This document shows positions 55,766-64,000 of a stretch of DNA of 64,000 nucleotides, one piece after another (the first letter of the stretch is position 1; every line of letters begins with the position of its first letter). The notes beneath the pieces were generated by a model. It searched no databases and was not told the DNA's origin. It was given only the letters and a program-made list of their open reading frames with translations. Both the position numbers and the translations under genes were made by a program. The stretch is from Acidobacteriota bacterium (GTDB taxonomy: Bacteria > Acidobacteriota > Terriglobia > Acidiferrales > UBA7541): the NCBI GenBank assembly GCA_013289715.1, contig JABCZJ010000002.1, forward strand, positions 124,001 to 188,000. Direction: 5' to 3'.

Positions 55766-58177
55766 TTGAGCGGCTTTTTTCAGCCTCGAATTCCGATTCG
55801 TTCGGGGTGCTTGGCCGTGAGCAAAATGGACCGACATCGCTCGAAAACTTCGAAGCGGCGCTCACAACGTCCCGTTAGCTCGAGGACGCCAAACACCAAA
55901 TCCCTACCCGAACCTCGCGCCGAAGGCAATTTCTCCAATTCGGTTCTTGCTCTCCCACAAAGGGAACTCCGTAGCGCGCGCGGCGACCCTCTTCACCCCT
56001 TCGTCGCTCTCGTTAAAACCTTTAATGAATTCCTCTTTGAATTGGACGCAGACGGCAAGTTCGTAAGCATCTGGACTTCCAACGAAGCCCTCCTCCGCGA
56101 GCGCCGCGCCGAATTTCTCGGTCGCCGCGCTCTCGAAGTTCTGGGCGACGAAATCTTCCATCCCTTCTCCAAGTTATTCCGCAGAGTCATCAAGCAAGGC
56201 GTTTGCGAAGATATCGAATTCCCCGTCGACTTCCCTGCCGGCCGCCGCTGGTTTCAAGCCCGCGTTTCTGCGGTCGGGCGTGGTGCCAAGAAGTCGCATT
56301 CCGTTTGCCTCCTCGTGCGCGACATCACCAAACGTCACCTTGCCGAGGACGCCCTCCGCCAACGAGAGGCACTGCTCATGCATGCCGAGCAGGTCACCGG
56401 CACCGGCTGCTGGGAATACAATGTCGCCACCTCTCAGCGCGTCTGGTCCACCGAACTCTTCCGCATTTACGGATTCGATCCCAACGACGGCGTCCCGAGC
56501 GAAGAAACCATGTTCGGCATGATTCATGCCGAAGACCGTGCGCGAATTCGCGGCATCATTAACGCCGCAGTCCAGCATTGCTCGCCGTTCGAATCCGAGG
56601 GACGCTACAATCTTCCGGACGGTCGCCAGCGCATTATATTTATCCGCGGCATCGCTCTGCCTGACGAAGCCGGAAAAACCGCGCGACTCCTCGCCGTGGT
56701 CCAGGACGTTACCGAAATGCGCCGCGCCGAAGCGCAGGACCATCAGCGCGAATCGCTTCTGGCGCAAGCCGAACAGCTCGCCAGCCTCGGCAGCTGGCAG
56801 TTTGATGTCGCGCAGCAAAGCTTCACCTGGTCCGCTCAGATGTACCGTATGCTCGGACTTCCGCCGGACAAACAGCCCGTACCGCTGTCTCGCGCCTGCG
56901 CCTTGTTTCACCCCGAGGATCGCGCGCGCGTAACACAAGAAGTCGCAGACCTAATTCAGTTCGCTCGTTCATTCGAAAACGAAGTCCGCTTTGTCCTGCC
57001 GGATGGGCAAGTCCGCATTTTTCACTCCCGCGCTGTTCCCATTACGAATGAGTCCGGAGACGTCGTCCGCATCGCCGGCATGTCTCAGGACATCACCGAG
57101 CAGAAACTAGCCGAGGACCGCTTGCGCAGGAGCGAATCGCTCCTCGCGCAGGCCGAAGAGATCGCCAAACTGGGCAGCTGGGAAATGGACACCATCGGTG
57201 CCACCGTTACCTGCTCCGCGGAATGCTTCCGCATGCTCGGTTTGTCGCCCGTCGTCGGCCCACTTCCGATCGATGGCATATGGTCTATGGTCCGCTTGGA
57301 AGATCTCCACGCCGCACAGCAAGCCCTTCAAAATGCCGTCGCTTCGAACTCTCCGCTCGAGCATTTTTCCCGTTACATTATGCCCGACGGCCGCATCCGC
57401 GCCCTGCACACTCGCGCCATTCCTGTTGCGGATGCTTCGGGCCAGGTTACACGTTTCGTGGGCTTCAATCATGACATCACCGAACAGAAACGCGTCGAAG
57501 ACGATCTGCGGCGCCTTTCTCGCCAGCTATTGACTCTGCGCAGTGAGGAACAACGCCGCTTGGCTCGCGAATTGCACGAAACTGCTTCGCAAACCTTGAC
57601 CGCGTTGAAAATGACGCTCAAACAGATCGAGGATTTACTTCCACAGCAGGAAACACGCGCGCGCGAACTCGCAAAGTCCAGCCGGGCGCTCACCAGCGAC
57701 GCCATCCGTGAGGTGCGCACGATTTCCTCGATCCTGCACCCGCCCTTGATGGACGAGGCCGGCCTCACCGCCGGCCTGGGATCCTACGTCCGGCTCTTCG
57801 CAGAACGCAGCGGAGTCGCCGTGAATTTCACCATCCCTGACAATTTCCAACGTCTTCCCAAAGAAGCCGAACTCACCCTGTTTTGCGTCGCGCAAGAATC
57901 ACTCGCCAACGTCCACCGCCACTCCAAAGCGCGCTCGGTCGAGATCTCCGTTGAACGCTCCTCATCGCACGTCAGCTTGACAGTCCGCGACGACGGTATC
58001 GGAATGGCCGCGCCTTTGCACAGCGATCGTAGAAATTCTCTTCTCGGCATTGGCATTGCCGGTATGCGCGAGCGCGTCAGCCAGCTGCAGGGCGAGTTCC
58101 GCATCCGCAGTTCTCCCGGGGAAGGTACGACCATTCACGTAGTTCTGCCGTTGGTCGTCGAAGAGAAGACTGAGTGA
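55766..58177 (+). CDS. Multi-PAS sensor histidine kinase (NarX/HisKA_3 type)
   Basis: Repeated LLAQAEQLASLGSWQFDVAQQSFTWSAQMYRMLGL PAS modules; EEQRRLARELHETASQTLTALKMTLKQIEDLL (HisKA_3); HATPase LTVRDDGIGM, LGIGIAGMRERV. Confidence 0.93.
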   Translation: MSGFFQPRIPIRSGCLAVSKMDRHRSKTSKRRSQRPVSSRTPNTKSLPEPRAEGNFSNSVLALPQRELRSARGDPLHPFVALVKTFNEFLFELDADGKFVSIWTSNEALLRERRAEFLGRRALEVLGDEIFHPFSKLFRRVIKQGVCEDIEFPVDFPAGRRWFQARVSAVGRGAKKSHSVCLLVRDITKRHLAEDALRQREALLMHAEQVTGTGCWEYNVATSQRVWSTELFRIYGFDPNDGVPSEETMFGMIHAEDRARIRGIINAAVQHCSPFESEGRYNLPDGRQRIIFIRGIALPDEAGKTARLLAVVQDVTEMRRAEAQDHQRESLLAQAEQLASLGSWQFDVAQQSFTWSAQMYRMLGLPPDKQPVPLSRACALFHPEDRARVTQEVADLIQFARSFENEVRFVLPDGQVRIFHSRAVPITNESGDVVRIAGMSQDITEQKLAEDRLRRSESLLAQAEEIAKLGSWEMDTIGATVTCSAECFRMLGLSPVVGPLPIDGIWSMVRLEDLHAAQQALQNAVASNSPLEHFSRYIMPDGRIRALHTRAIPVADASGQVTRFVGFNHDITEQKRVEDDLRRLSRQLLTLRSEEQRRLARELHETASQTLTALKMTLKQIEDLLPQQETRARELAKSSRALTSDAIREVRTISSILHPPLMDEAGLTAGLGSYVRLFAERSGVAVNFTIPDNFQRLPKEAELTLFCVAQESLANVHRHSKARSVEISVERSSSHVSLTVRDDGIGMAAPLHSDRRNSLLGIGIAGMRERVSQLQGEFRIRSSPGEGTTIHVVLPLVVEEKTE

Positions 58178-58300
58178 CATTCGCTCAACCATTTCGCTCA
58201 AGCCGCGTTGCACATTCTGCTCACGCCGCAGCTGCGCGCGCACCAATTAATCTCCGCAGAAAGTTTCTGATTTCCACAGCTCGCACTCAAGGAGAACACC

Positions 58301-58987
58301 ATGACTAAAGAAGCGCCGGCCCTCAGACCATATCGTATCCTCGTCGCCGACGACCATGCCGTCGTGCGCCGCGGCGTTCGCGCCTTGCTGGAATCACAGC
58401 CGGGAATTGAAGTCTGTTGTGAAGCCGCTACCGGGCTCGAGGCGGTCGAGTATGTCAAGAAAGCAAAACCCAATCTGGTTCTCCTCGATCTCACCATGCC
58501 AGAAATGAATGGACTAGAAGCCGCCCGCGCCATTCACGAGGAATCGCCAGAAACCGACGTATTAATTCTGACCATGCACTTCTCGGAGGATGTCGCCCGT
58601 GAAGTCCTGCGCAGCGGCGCGCGCGGCTATGTTCTCAAGTCAGACGCTGACTCCGAGCTGGTCGCCGCCGTCCGCCACGTCCAGCAGCACAAGCCCTTCT
58701 TCACCGGACGCCTGGCCATGACCATGGTCGAAAGTTTCGTCAACGAGCAACGTGAGGGTGAGCCCAGCACCGATCATCCCCTACCCGGCTGCCCCCTCAC
58801 CGCACGCGAAATCGAAATCGTCCAACTGCTCGCCACCGGAAAAATCAGCAAGGAAGTCGCGGCTGCGGTGGGTATCTCCACGCGCACGGTCGAAAGCCAC
58901 CGCAATCACATCATGAAGAAAATGAACTTCTCCAGCTTCAGCGAGCTAATGCGCTTCGCCATCCGCAATCACCTGGTCGAGCCCTAA
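58301..58987 (+). CDS. NarL/FixJ family response regulator (LuxR HTH)
   Basis: RILVADDHAVVRRGVRALLESQPGIEV, LVLLDLTMPEMNGLEA; LTAREIEIVQLLATGKISKEVAAAVGISTRTVESHRNHIMKKM. Confidence 0.95.
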   Translation: MTKEAPALRPYRILVADDHAVVRRGVRALLESQPGIEVCCEAATGLEAVEYVKKAKPNLVLLDLTMPEMNGLEAARAIHEESPETDVLILTMHFSEDVAREVLRSGARGYVLKSDADSELVAAVRHVQQHKPFFTGRLAMTMVESFVNEQREGEPSTDHPLPGCPLTAREIEIVQLLATGKISKEVAAAVGISTRTVESHRNHIMKKMNFSSFSELMRFAIRNHLVEP

Positions 58988-59153
58988 CGGTTGCTCTGCT
59001 GTCGTTCCTGAACTTGTAGCTCCCGCTTCAGCGGGGCGCCGTTGACTTGGCCTTTGGCGGAGTCTTCGCGGCCGCGCACTTCAGTGCGCCATCGGTGTGG
59101 TGGCAAGAATCGATGGCGCTCTGAAACGCGTCATTCGCGCCGCCCCGCAACCA

Positions 59154-60464
59154 CTAACCCGCCGGATCAGGCCCCGCGTCAGCCGTAAAATTATCCGCTC
59201 TGCGCAATGCCGGAAACGACCAAGCCCAAAGCGCTGTCACCACCAGCGTCCCAATCCCTCCCAGAATTACCGCCGGCACGGTTCCGAACCAACCAGCCGT
59301 TATCCCAGATTCGAATTGCCCCAGCTCGTTCGAAGCTCCGATGAAAATCATGTCCACCGCATTCACACGTCCGCGCATCTGATCAGGCGTCGCGAGCTGC
59401 ACCAGCGTCACGCGAATCACCACGCTCACCATGTCCGCCGCGCCGGTCAGTGCCAGCGCCGCCAATGACACCGTCAAGCTCCGTGAAATCCCGAACACGA
59501 TCGTGAAAATCCCAAACGCCGCCACGCACCATAACATCGTCCTTCCCACGCGCCGCCGCAACGGCCGGTATGCCAACAGAATGGCCATCGCGCCCGCGCC
59601 CACAGCCGGCGCACTCCGCAGCAGCCCGAGTCCCCACGGGCCGGTATGCAAGATGTCCTGTGCATACGCAGGCAGCAGCGCGACCGCGCCTCCCAACAGC
59701 ACCGCAAATAGATCCAGCGAGATCGAACCCAGCACCACTTTCTGTTTCCATATGTAGGCGATTCCGGCCAGAACCGTTTTCAGACTGACCGGTTCGCGGT
59801 CCCGCGCTTTCGGCTGAAAATGGATGCCAATGGTGCATGCGACTGCGGTGATATAGCAGGCGAGGGCCGCCACGTACACCGCCGTGGGCCCGCGGAACAA
59901 TGCATAGATCAGCCCGCCCACCGACGGGCCCATAATTGTACCCGCCTGAAAAATGGTCGAGTGCCACGCCACGGCATTCTGAAAGTGCTCTTCAGAAACC
60001 AACTGCGGCAGCAACGCCCGGCTCACCGGGCCGTTCAGCGAACGCACCACTCCCAGTAGCACGAGGACAGCATAAATTGGCGCGATCGAATGCGTCGGGC
60101 GCCGCGATACCAGCAGAAAGAGCGCCGCACACACGCCAAACGCGGTGTAACAGAGCATCAAGAGTTTCTTACGGTTGAAACGATCCGCGGCGTGACCGGA
60201 AACCAAAAATAGCAGAATGCCCGGCAGGAATTGCGCCAGCCCCACGTAGCCCAAATCGAATTTGCTGTGGGTGATTGCGTAAATCTGCCAACCCACGGCC
60301 ACCGAAATCATTTCCATCGCGACCACGGTAAAAAGTCGCGCCACTTCATACAGCCTGAACGCCGGATAGCTAAACGCTACTCGCCCAGCCAAGCCCCCTT
60401 CCCCGGAATCAGCCGTCGCCAAGCTCTCCACCCTCTCCAATCGCGCCACGCGCGACACCAGCAT
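59154..60464 (-). CDS. MFS transporter (EntS-like)
   Basis: 12-TM pattern; FRLYEVARLFTVVAMEMISVAVGWQIYAITHSKFDLGYVGLAQFLPGILLFLVSGHAADRFNRKK. Confidence 0.9.
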   Translation of the reverse strand: MLVSRVARLERVESLATADSGEGGLAGRVAFSYPAFRLYEVARLFTVVAMEMISVAVGWQIYAITHSKFDLGYVGLAQFLPGILLFLVSGHAADRFNRKKLLMLCYTAFGVCAALFLLVSRRPTHSIAPIYAVLVLLGVVRSLNGPVSRALLPQLVSEEHFQNAVAWHSTIFQAGTIMGPSVGGLIYALFRGPTAVYVAALACYITAVACTIGIHFQPKARDREPVSLKTVLAGIAYIWKQKVVLGSISLDLFAVLLGGAVALLPAYAQDILHTGPWGLGLLRSAPAVGAGAMAILLAYRPLRRRVGRTMLWCVAAFGIFTIVFGISRSLTVSLAALALTGAADMVSVVIRVTLVQLATPDQMRGRVNAVDMIFIGASNELGQFESGITAGWFGTVPAVILGGIGTLVVTALWAWSFPALRRADNFTADAGPDPAG

Positions 60465-60521
60465 CCATTAAGTTGTAACCGGTTCCCGGGAACGTCAATC
60501 TCGCGATGGGCGCCTTTCGCC

Positions 60522-60935
60522 CTAGGTCCCGGCTCCGCTCGTCAGCGTGTAAACAAGCAGCGCCAGAACTAACAACGTCAGGATCACATACATCCAATCG
60601 CGTTCCAATGCGAAGCCCAGCACCGAAAACAAAACCCGCGCCACCGGAGTCGCAATCAGCAGCAGCAATCCGAACTGAATCAGCCCCAGCGGACGCAGCG
60701 CAATCGCTTGTCGCACGATCATCGGCACCGCTCTCAAATCCGCAGGCTCCCCGCGAAAAGTTCGATAGTTCTGCTCCACATCGTATGACTTAGCCAAGAA
60801 CCACACCCCACCCACGAAAACCACCAGCGCCGCCAGCAGCACTCCCCAACGCAGAAGCTTCCCCAAAAATATTTCGACACTCTTGTCGTCCACCTTCCCG
60901 CCCACAGCAGCGTCGCGATCCAAACCCGTCATCAC
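60522..60935 (-). CDS. DUF1634 membrane protein
   Basis: LLRWGVLLAALVVFVGGVWFL, IQFGLLLLIATPVARVLFSVLGFALERDWMYVILTLLVLALLV; overlaps the TauE gene by 4 nt. Confidence 0.8.
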   Translation of the reverse strand: MMTGLDRDAAVGGKVDDKSVEIFLGKLLRWGVLLAALVVFVGGVWFLAKSYDVEQNYRTFRGEPADLRAVPMIVRQAIALRPLGLIQFGLLLLIATPVARVLFSVLGFALERDWMYVILTLLVLALLVYTLTSGAGT

Positions 60936-61780
60936 AATTTCCCCCGCACGCCCTGAAATATCATCTCGATCGCCAGTACCGCGATAACCACGCCAAACAC
61001 AATCCGCAAAGTTCGCACTTTCGCTCCCGGCAAAATCTTCGCGCCCACCAGCGCGCCCGCCAGCACTCCCAACATCACCGGCATCGCCAATCCCGGATCA
61101 ATATATCCTCGCCGCAGATAAATCCCCGCGCTCGCCGCCGCCGTCACGCCGATCATAAAATTGCTGGTCGTCGTCGATACCTTGAACGGAATCTTCATGG
61201 CCTGATCCATCGCCAGCACCTTCACCGCGCCCGAACCGATCCCCAGCAATCCCGATAGCACCCCGGCCAGGTACATCAATCCAAAGCCCAGCGGCACGCG
61301 CCGCACATGGTAGGACTTCAGACCATCCGCCGTGGGATAAGAAGCGTCCAGACGCAACATCGTCGCGATTCGATCCGGCGCCATCCCCTCCGGTGGATCA
61401 GTCAACGTATGCGTCGAAGCGTAGGCCGAGTAGAGCAGCACCACGCCGAACACAATCGCAATAATCGAAGTATGCAAATACCCGGCCAGGAACGCACCGC
61501 ACACAGCCCCAACCGTTGTCGCGATTTCCAAAAACATCCCCACGCGCATATTCGAATACCCTTCTCGAAGATACGCCGCAGCCGCGCCCGACGAGGTAGC
61601 AATCACCGAAACCAGCGAAGCGCCAATCGCATAGCGAATGTCCACGCCAAACACCAGCGTCAGCAGCGGCACAATCACCACGCCTCCGCCCAGACCCGTC
61701 AGTGACCCCAGCATCCCCGCCACAAAGGATCCGAGGGCGACCACCAGCGTGAATTCCAGCGTGTTCAATTGCGAATTCAA
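60932..61780 (-). CDS. TauE/SafE sulfite exporter family protein
   Basis: GMLGSLTGLGGGVVIVPLLTLVFGVDIRYAIGASLVSVIATSSGAA, GLLGIGSGAVKVLAMD. Confidence 0.92.
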   Translation of the reverse strand: MNSQLNTLEFTLVVALGSFVAGMLGSLTGLGGGVVIVPLLTLVFGVDIRYAIGASLVSVIATSSGAAAAYLREGYSNMRVGMFLEIATTVGAVCGAFLAGYLHTSIIAIVFGVVLLYSAYASTHTLTDPPEGMAPDRIATMLRLDASYPTADGLKSYHVRRVPLGFGLMYLAGVLSGLLGIGSGAVKVLAMDQAMKIPFKVSTTTSNFMIGVTAAASAGIYLRRGYIDPGLAMPVMLGVLAGALVGAKILPGAKVRTLRIVFGVVIAVLAIEMIFQGVRGKL

Positions 61781-61837
61781 TTGATCGAGTTCTCGCTTCC
61801 GAACGCAACACCGCCCGGGAAGCGAGATTCTAGCACT

Positions 61838-62698
61838 TCAAGGTTTCTTTACAGGAGGGTTGCTGTCACCAACGAGGTCATACACGAACCGAATTTCCAC
61901 AGGACCATTCGAGCGTGTTCTTTCCAGACGCACAATCTCATAAAGCTGCTTCCCACCAGGCGCCGGCTCAAACGAACGCGAAATCTGCGGCCCGTGACTT
62001 CCGCCGATATCCCCAACCAGCCGATAGTCTTCCCAGTGCGCGTCGAATTCCTGATATTTGTCGTCCTTCGCTTTCTGCACTTTGTGGCCGTCGGTATAGA
62101 ACGCGCGTTGCCGCCCCGAATCATCGGTTAACAAGACCTCGCCATTTTTCGCCTCTGGCGTGTCCTTCATCGCCAGTGTGATTGATCCCGCGGGATTCAG
62201 TAATTCCTGCAGTTGCTGGCGGTCATAATCGCCGTCGCTGTTCTTGCTTCCGCCGTTTCTGGGATTGCCGCCGCCATTGCCACTACCACCGCCGTTGCCG
62301 CCTCCGCCGCCGGGGTAAGGCGATCCGATCCCGCCCATGTGAATTCCGGTCCCGTTCCCACCACCGCCTCGCGGATTCGCCGGGTTGTCAGCGTTGGTTC
62401 CGCGCGCCTCACGCATCTTGTCCTGCGCGTCGTCGCTCTCATCCACATTGAACTTCCACGATGCAAAGAGTTGCTTCTTATCCGGAACAACCATCTCCGG
62501 CTGCACGGCCGGCCCGGATGACCCCGCGTGCGAATCTCCCGAATCCGCCCCCGGCCGGATCGGCCCGGCAGGCGCCTGCGCCGCAGCACCGCGCGGGAAT
62601 GTCGCGCACGCGGTACAAAAAATCGCGCCAACGGCGACGCTTCGCGTCAAAGTCCAAATTGCGTTGGCCCTCGAATTCAATGTCCCCGTCGTTCGCAT
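61838..62698 (-). CDS. Secreted hypothetical protein with Gly/Asn-rich linker
   Basis: Signal sequence VAVGAIFCTACATFPRGAAAQA; GGGGNGTGIHMGGIGSPYPGGGGGNGGGSGNGGGN; ATG at 62698. Confidence 0.65.
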   Translation of the reverse strand: MRTTGTLNSRANAIWTLTRSVAVGAIFCTACATFPRGAAAQAPAGPIRPGADSGDSHAGSSGPAVQPEMVVPDKKQLFASWKFNVDESDDAQDKMREARGTNADNPANPRGGGGNGTGIHMGGIGSPYPGGGGGNGGGSGNGGGNPRNGGSKNSDGDYDRQQLQELLNPAGSITLAMKDTPEAKNGEVLLTDDSGRQRAFYTDGHKVQKAKDDKYQEFDAHWEDYRLVGDIGGSHGPQISRSFEPAPGGKQLYEIVRLERTRSNGPVEIRFVYDLVGDSNPPVKKP

Positions 62699-62855
62699 CG
62701 TTTTACTCACCCTCGCTTTATCATTCCTCGGCGGAGGCCGAAGCATCGCCCAAGCCCAACCGCAATCGGCAGCACACCTTCACCCTCCTGCCAATACGGA
62801 TGCATAAAATTCCTGCCGGGATGCAACGCAACGCTGTACGCCGTCGAGAACCACG

Positions 62856-63818
62856 CTATTCCCCGGCCGCCGCACTCACACCGCGCGCCTGTACCTTCTG
62901 CAGCATCGCCATAAATTCCGCGCGCTTGTTCCCACCCGAGGCAGCGCCGGCATACGCCATGTGAACCAATTGCTGATTCGCCCGCCCGCCGTCATAGACC
63001 CAGGGAAACGGATTCACCGCACCGATCGCCCAGTAGAACTCCGCCTGCGCTCCCTGCAAATTCGTCGGCAAATTAAAATGCGCCGACGCTCCCGGAGTGA
63101 TCGGGCTCAGTCGTTGCGCCGAGAACACGAACCAAGTCATCCCCGGCGACGTGACCCGCTCCATAGGCGCCAGATAAAACTGCGCCGTCATCCCATAAGC
63201 CCGCGGCCCATCATTCGTCTGCACAAACGTAATCCCGGAGCTCACCTGCGCACCGAAAAATCCGTCGAGCGTCACGTCATGCCGGCAAGCGTAGGACACC
63301 TGCAATACAGGAGGAGCATCGCTGGAACCGCTATTCGGCGCCGGAGCGAAGCTCGCTCGCGTGTTGTTCGCCATCGCCTCATTGATGCAAGTCTCCGACG
63401 GCGGGAAAAAATAATAGAACAGGAGGTCAACCATGCTCATTCCCGAGCCGCTGGGCATGTGCATCTGTCCGTCCAGCCAGTTGGCGTCGTGCCCCAGCAG
63501 CGGATTATCCGAGGTCGCGAATTGCACGATCGCATTCGCCTGCGCATTTTGCAGCGCCAGAATTCCACCGAGATGAAACGGCGGCGAATAAGGAGCCAGC
63601 GCCGCAGGCGCGTCACCCGGTTTGAATTCAGTCCACGCCACCGGTAGCTCCACCGATACGCCGTTGGTGATCCCGTGCTCAATCATCCGCGCCGCGCTCT
63701 CACCAGCGGCAGCGCCCGCGGAAGCCTGCGCGCCGGTCGTCCGCGCCATCGTGCCCCAAGCCAGCAGCATTCCCGCCGCTACCACAAATGCCCTCGATCT
63801 TTTTCGCCCCAGCTTCAT
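62856..63818 (-). CDS. Secreted hypothetical protein
   Basis: Signal peptide RAFVVAAGMLLAWGTMARTTGAQA; ATG at 63818. Confidence 0.7.
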   Translation of the reverse strand: MKLGRKRSRAFVVAAGMLLAWGTMARTTGAQASAGAAAGESAARMIEHGITNGVSVELPVAWTEFKPGDAPAALAPYSPPFHLGGILALQNAQANAIVQFATSDNPLLGHDANWLDGQMHMPSGSGMSMVDLLFYYFFPPSETCINEAMANNTRASFAPAPNSGSSDAPPVLQVSYACRHDVTLDGFFGAQVSSGITFVQTNDGPRAYGMTAQFYLAPMERVTSPGMTWFVFSAQRLSPITPGASAHFNLPTNLQGAQAEFYWAIGAVNPFPWVYDGGRANQQLVHMAYAGAASGGNKRAEFMAMLQKVQARGVSAAAGE

Positions 63819-63930
63819 TCGCCCAGTACTCCGCAAGCCTCGTCCCTCATCGAGTTTGCCAGCATCCCGCGCCAAAAAGAAGCCCTTAAGAACATGCAAC
63901 CGGCCCGGAGTTTGCCCTTCGCTTGGTACA

Positions 63931-64000
63931 ATGGGAGAGACTGTGAGAGAGGCACTGTTCACAGAATTGCAAGAAAGCGTTCGCGACGCGGTCGACCACC
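63931..64000 (+). CDS. 5' end of a truncated plus-strand gene (MGETVREALFTELQESVRDAVDH...)
   Basis: ATG at 63931, open to the window edge, divergent to the preceding gene. Confidence 0.4.
   Translation, partial: MGETVREALFTELQESVRDAVDH

Noticed and set aside
1-64000. CRISPR arrays
   Set aside because: No regularly spaced direct repeats with unique spacers; the repeats found are dispersed singly between genes
1-64000. tRNA or rRNA genes
   Set aside because: No convincing T-loop GGTTCGANTCC plus cloverleaf arrangement or rRNA-like stretch noticed; a tRNAscan-SE run would be decisive

Overview
This 64 kb window looks like a chromosomal segment of an Acidobacteria-like, high-GC bacterium; the taxon is inferred from gene content and repeat style. 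From about 1 to 41 kb it is mostly housekeeping: NUDIX hydrolase, LytTR regulator, acyl-CoA dehydrogenase, trpS/scpA/scpB/rluB, hisC, rarA, a TrmH-type methyltransferase, a Sua5/TsaC-type protein, a family 5 solute-binding protein, anmK, mutS, a CYTH/CyaB-like protein, an MgtE-N/CBS/PRC protein with an NRAMP-like transporter, uppS/cdsA/dxr/rseP, a Fur-like regulator, ferredoxin, isocitrate dehydrogenase, a TetR/SRPBCC pair, an IscA/ErpA-like protein, nadE and a DsbA-like protein. From about 41 to 51 kb there is an accessory, partly decayed region with phage-like structural gene remnants on the minus strand, interleaved with plus-strand host-type genes (NHL/beta-propeller, RidA, PilZ-REC). From about 51 to 64 kb there are lgt, a pseudo-receiver and Hsp20/DUF2934-like pair, a multi-PAS histidine kinase with a NarL-type regulator, an MFS transporter, a TauE/SafE pair and secreted hypothetical proteins. 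The most interesting signals are: (1) a roughly 270-nt structured leader upstream of the MgtE-N gene, with a textbook intrinsic terminator 28 nt before the start codon and an upstream sequence able to compete with the terminator stem, i.e. a candidate metal-responsive attenuator or riboswitch; (2) the pairing of that membrane-less MgtE-like sensor with an NRAMP homologue lacking the canonical DPGN/MPH motifs; (3) several families of interspersed intergenic repeats, including four ~80-bp copies in the first 10 kb and ~95-bp CTCTGCG...TTTTGACTT modules; (4) a decayed phage-like module. No CRISPR arrays, rRNA genes or convincing tRNA genes were seen. No database searches were possible, so family assignments come from motif recognition.
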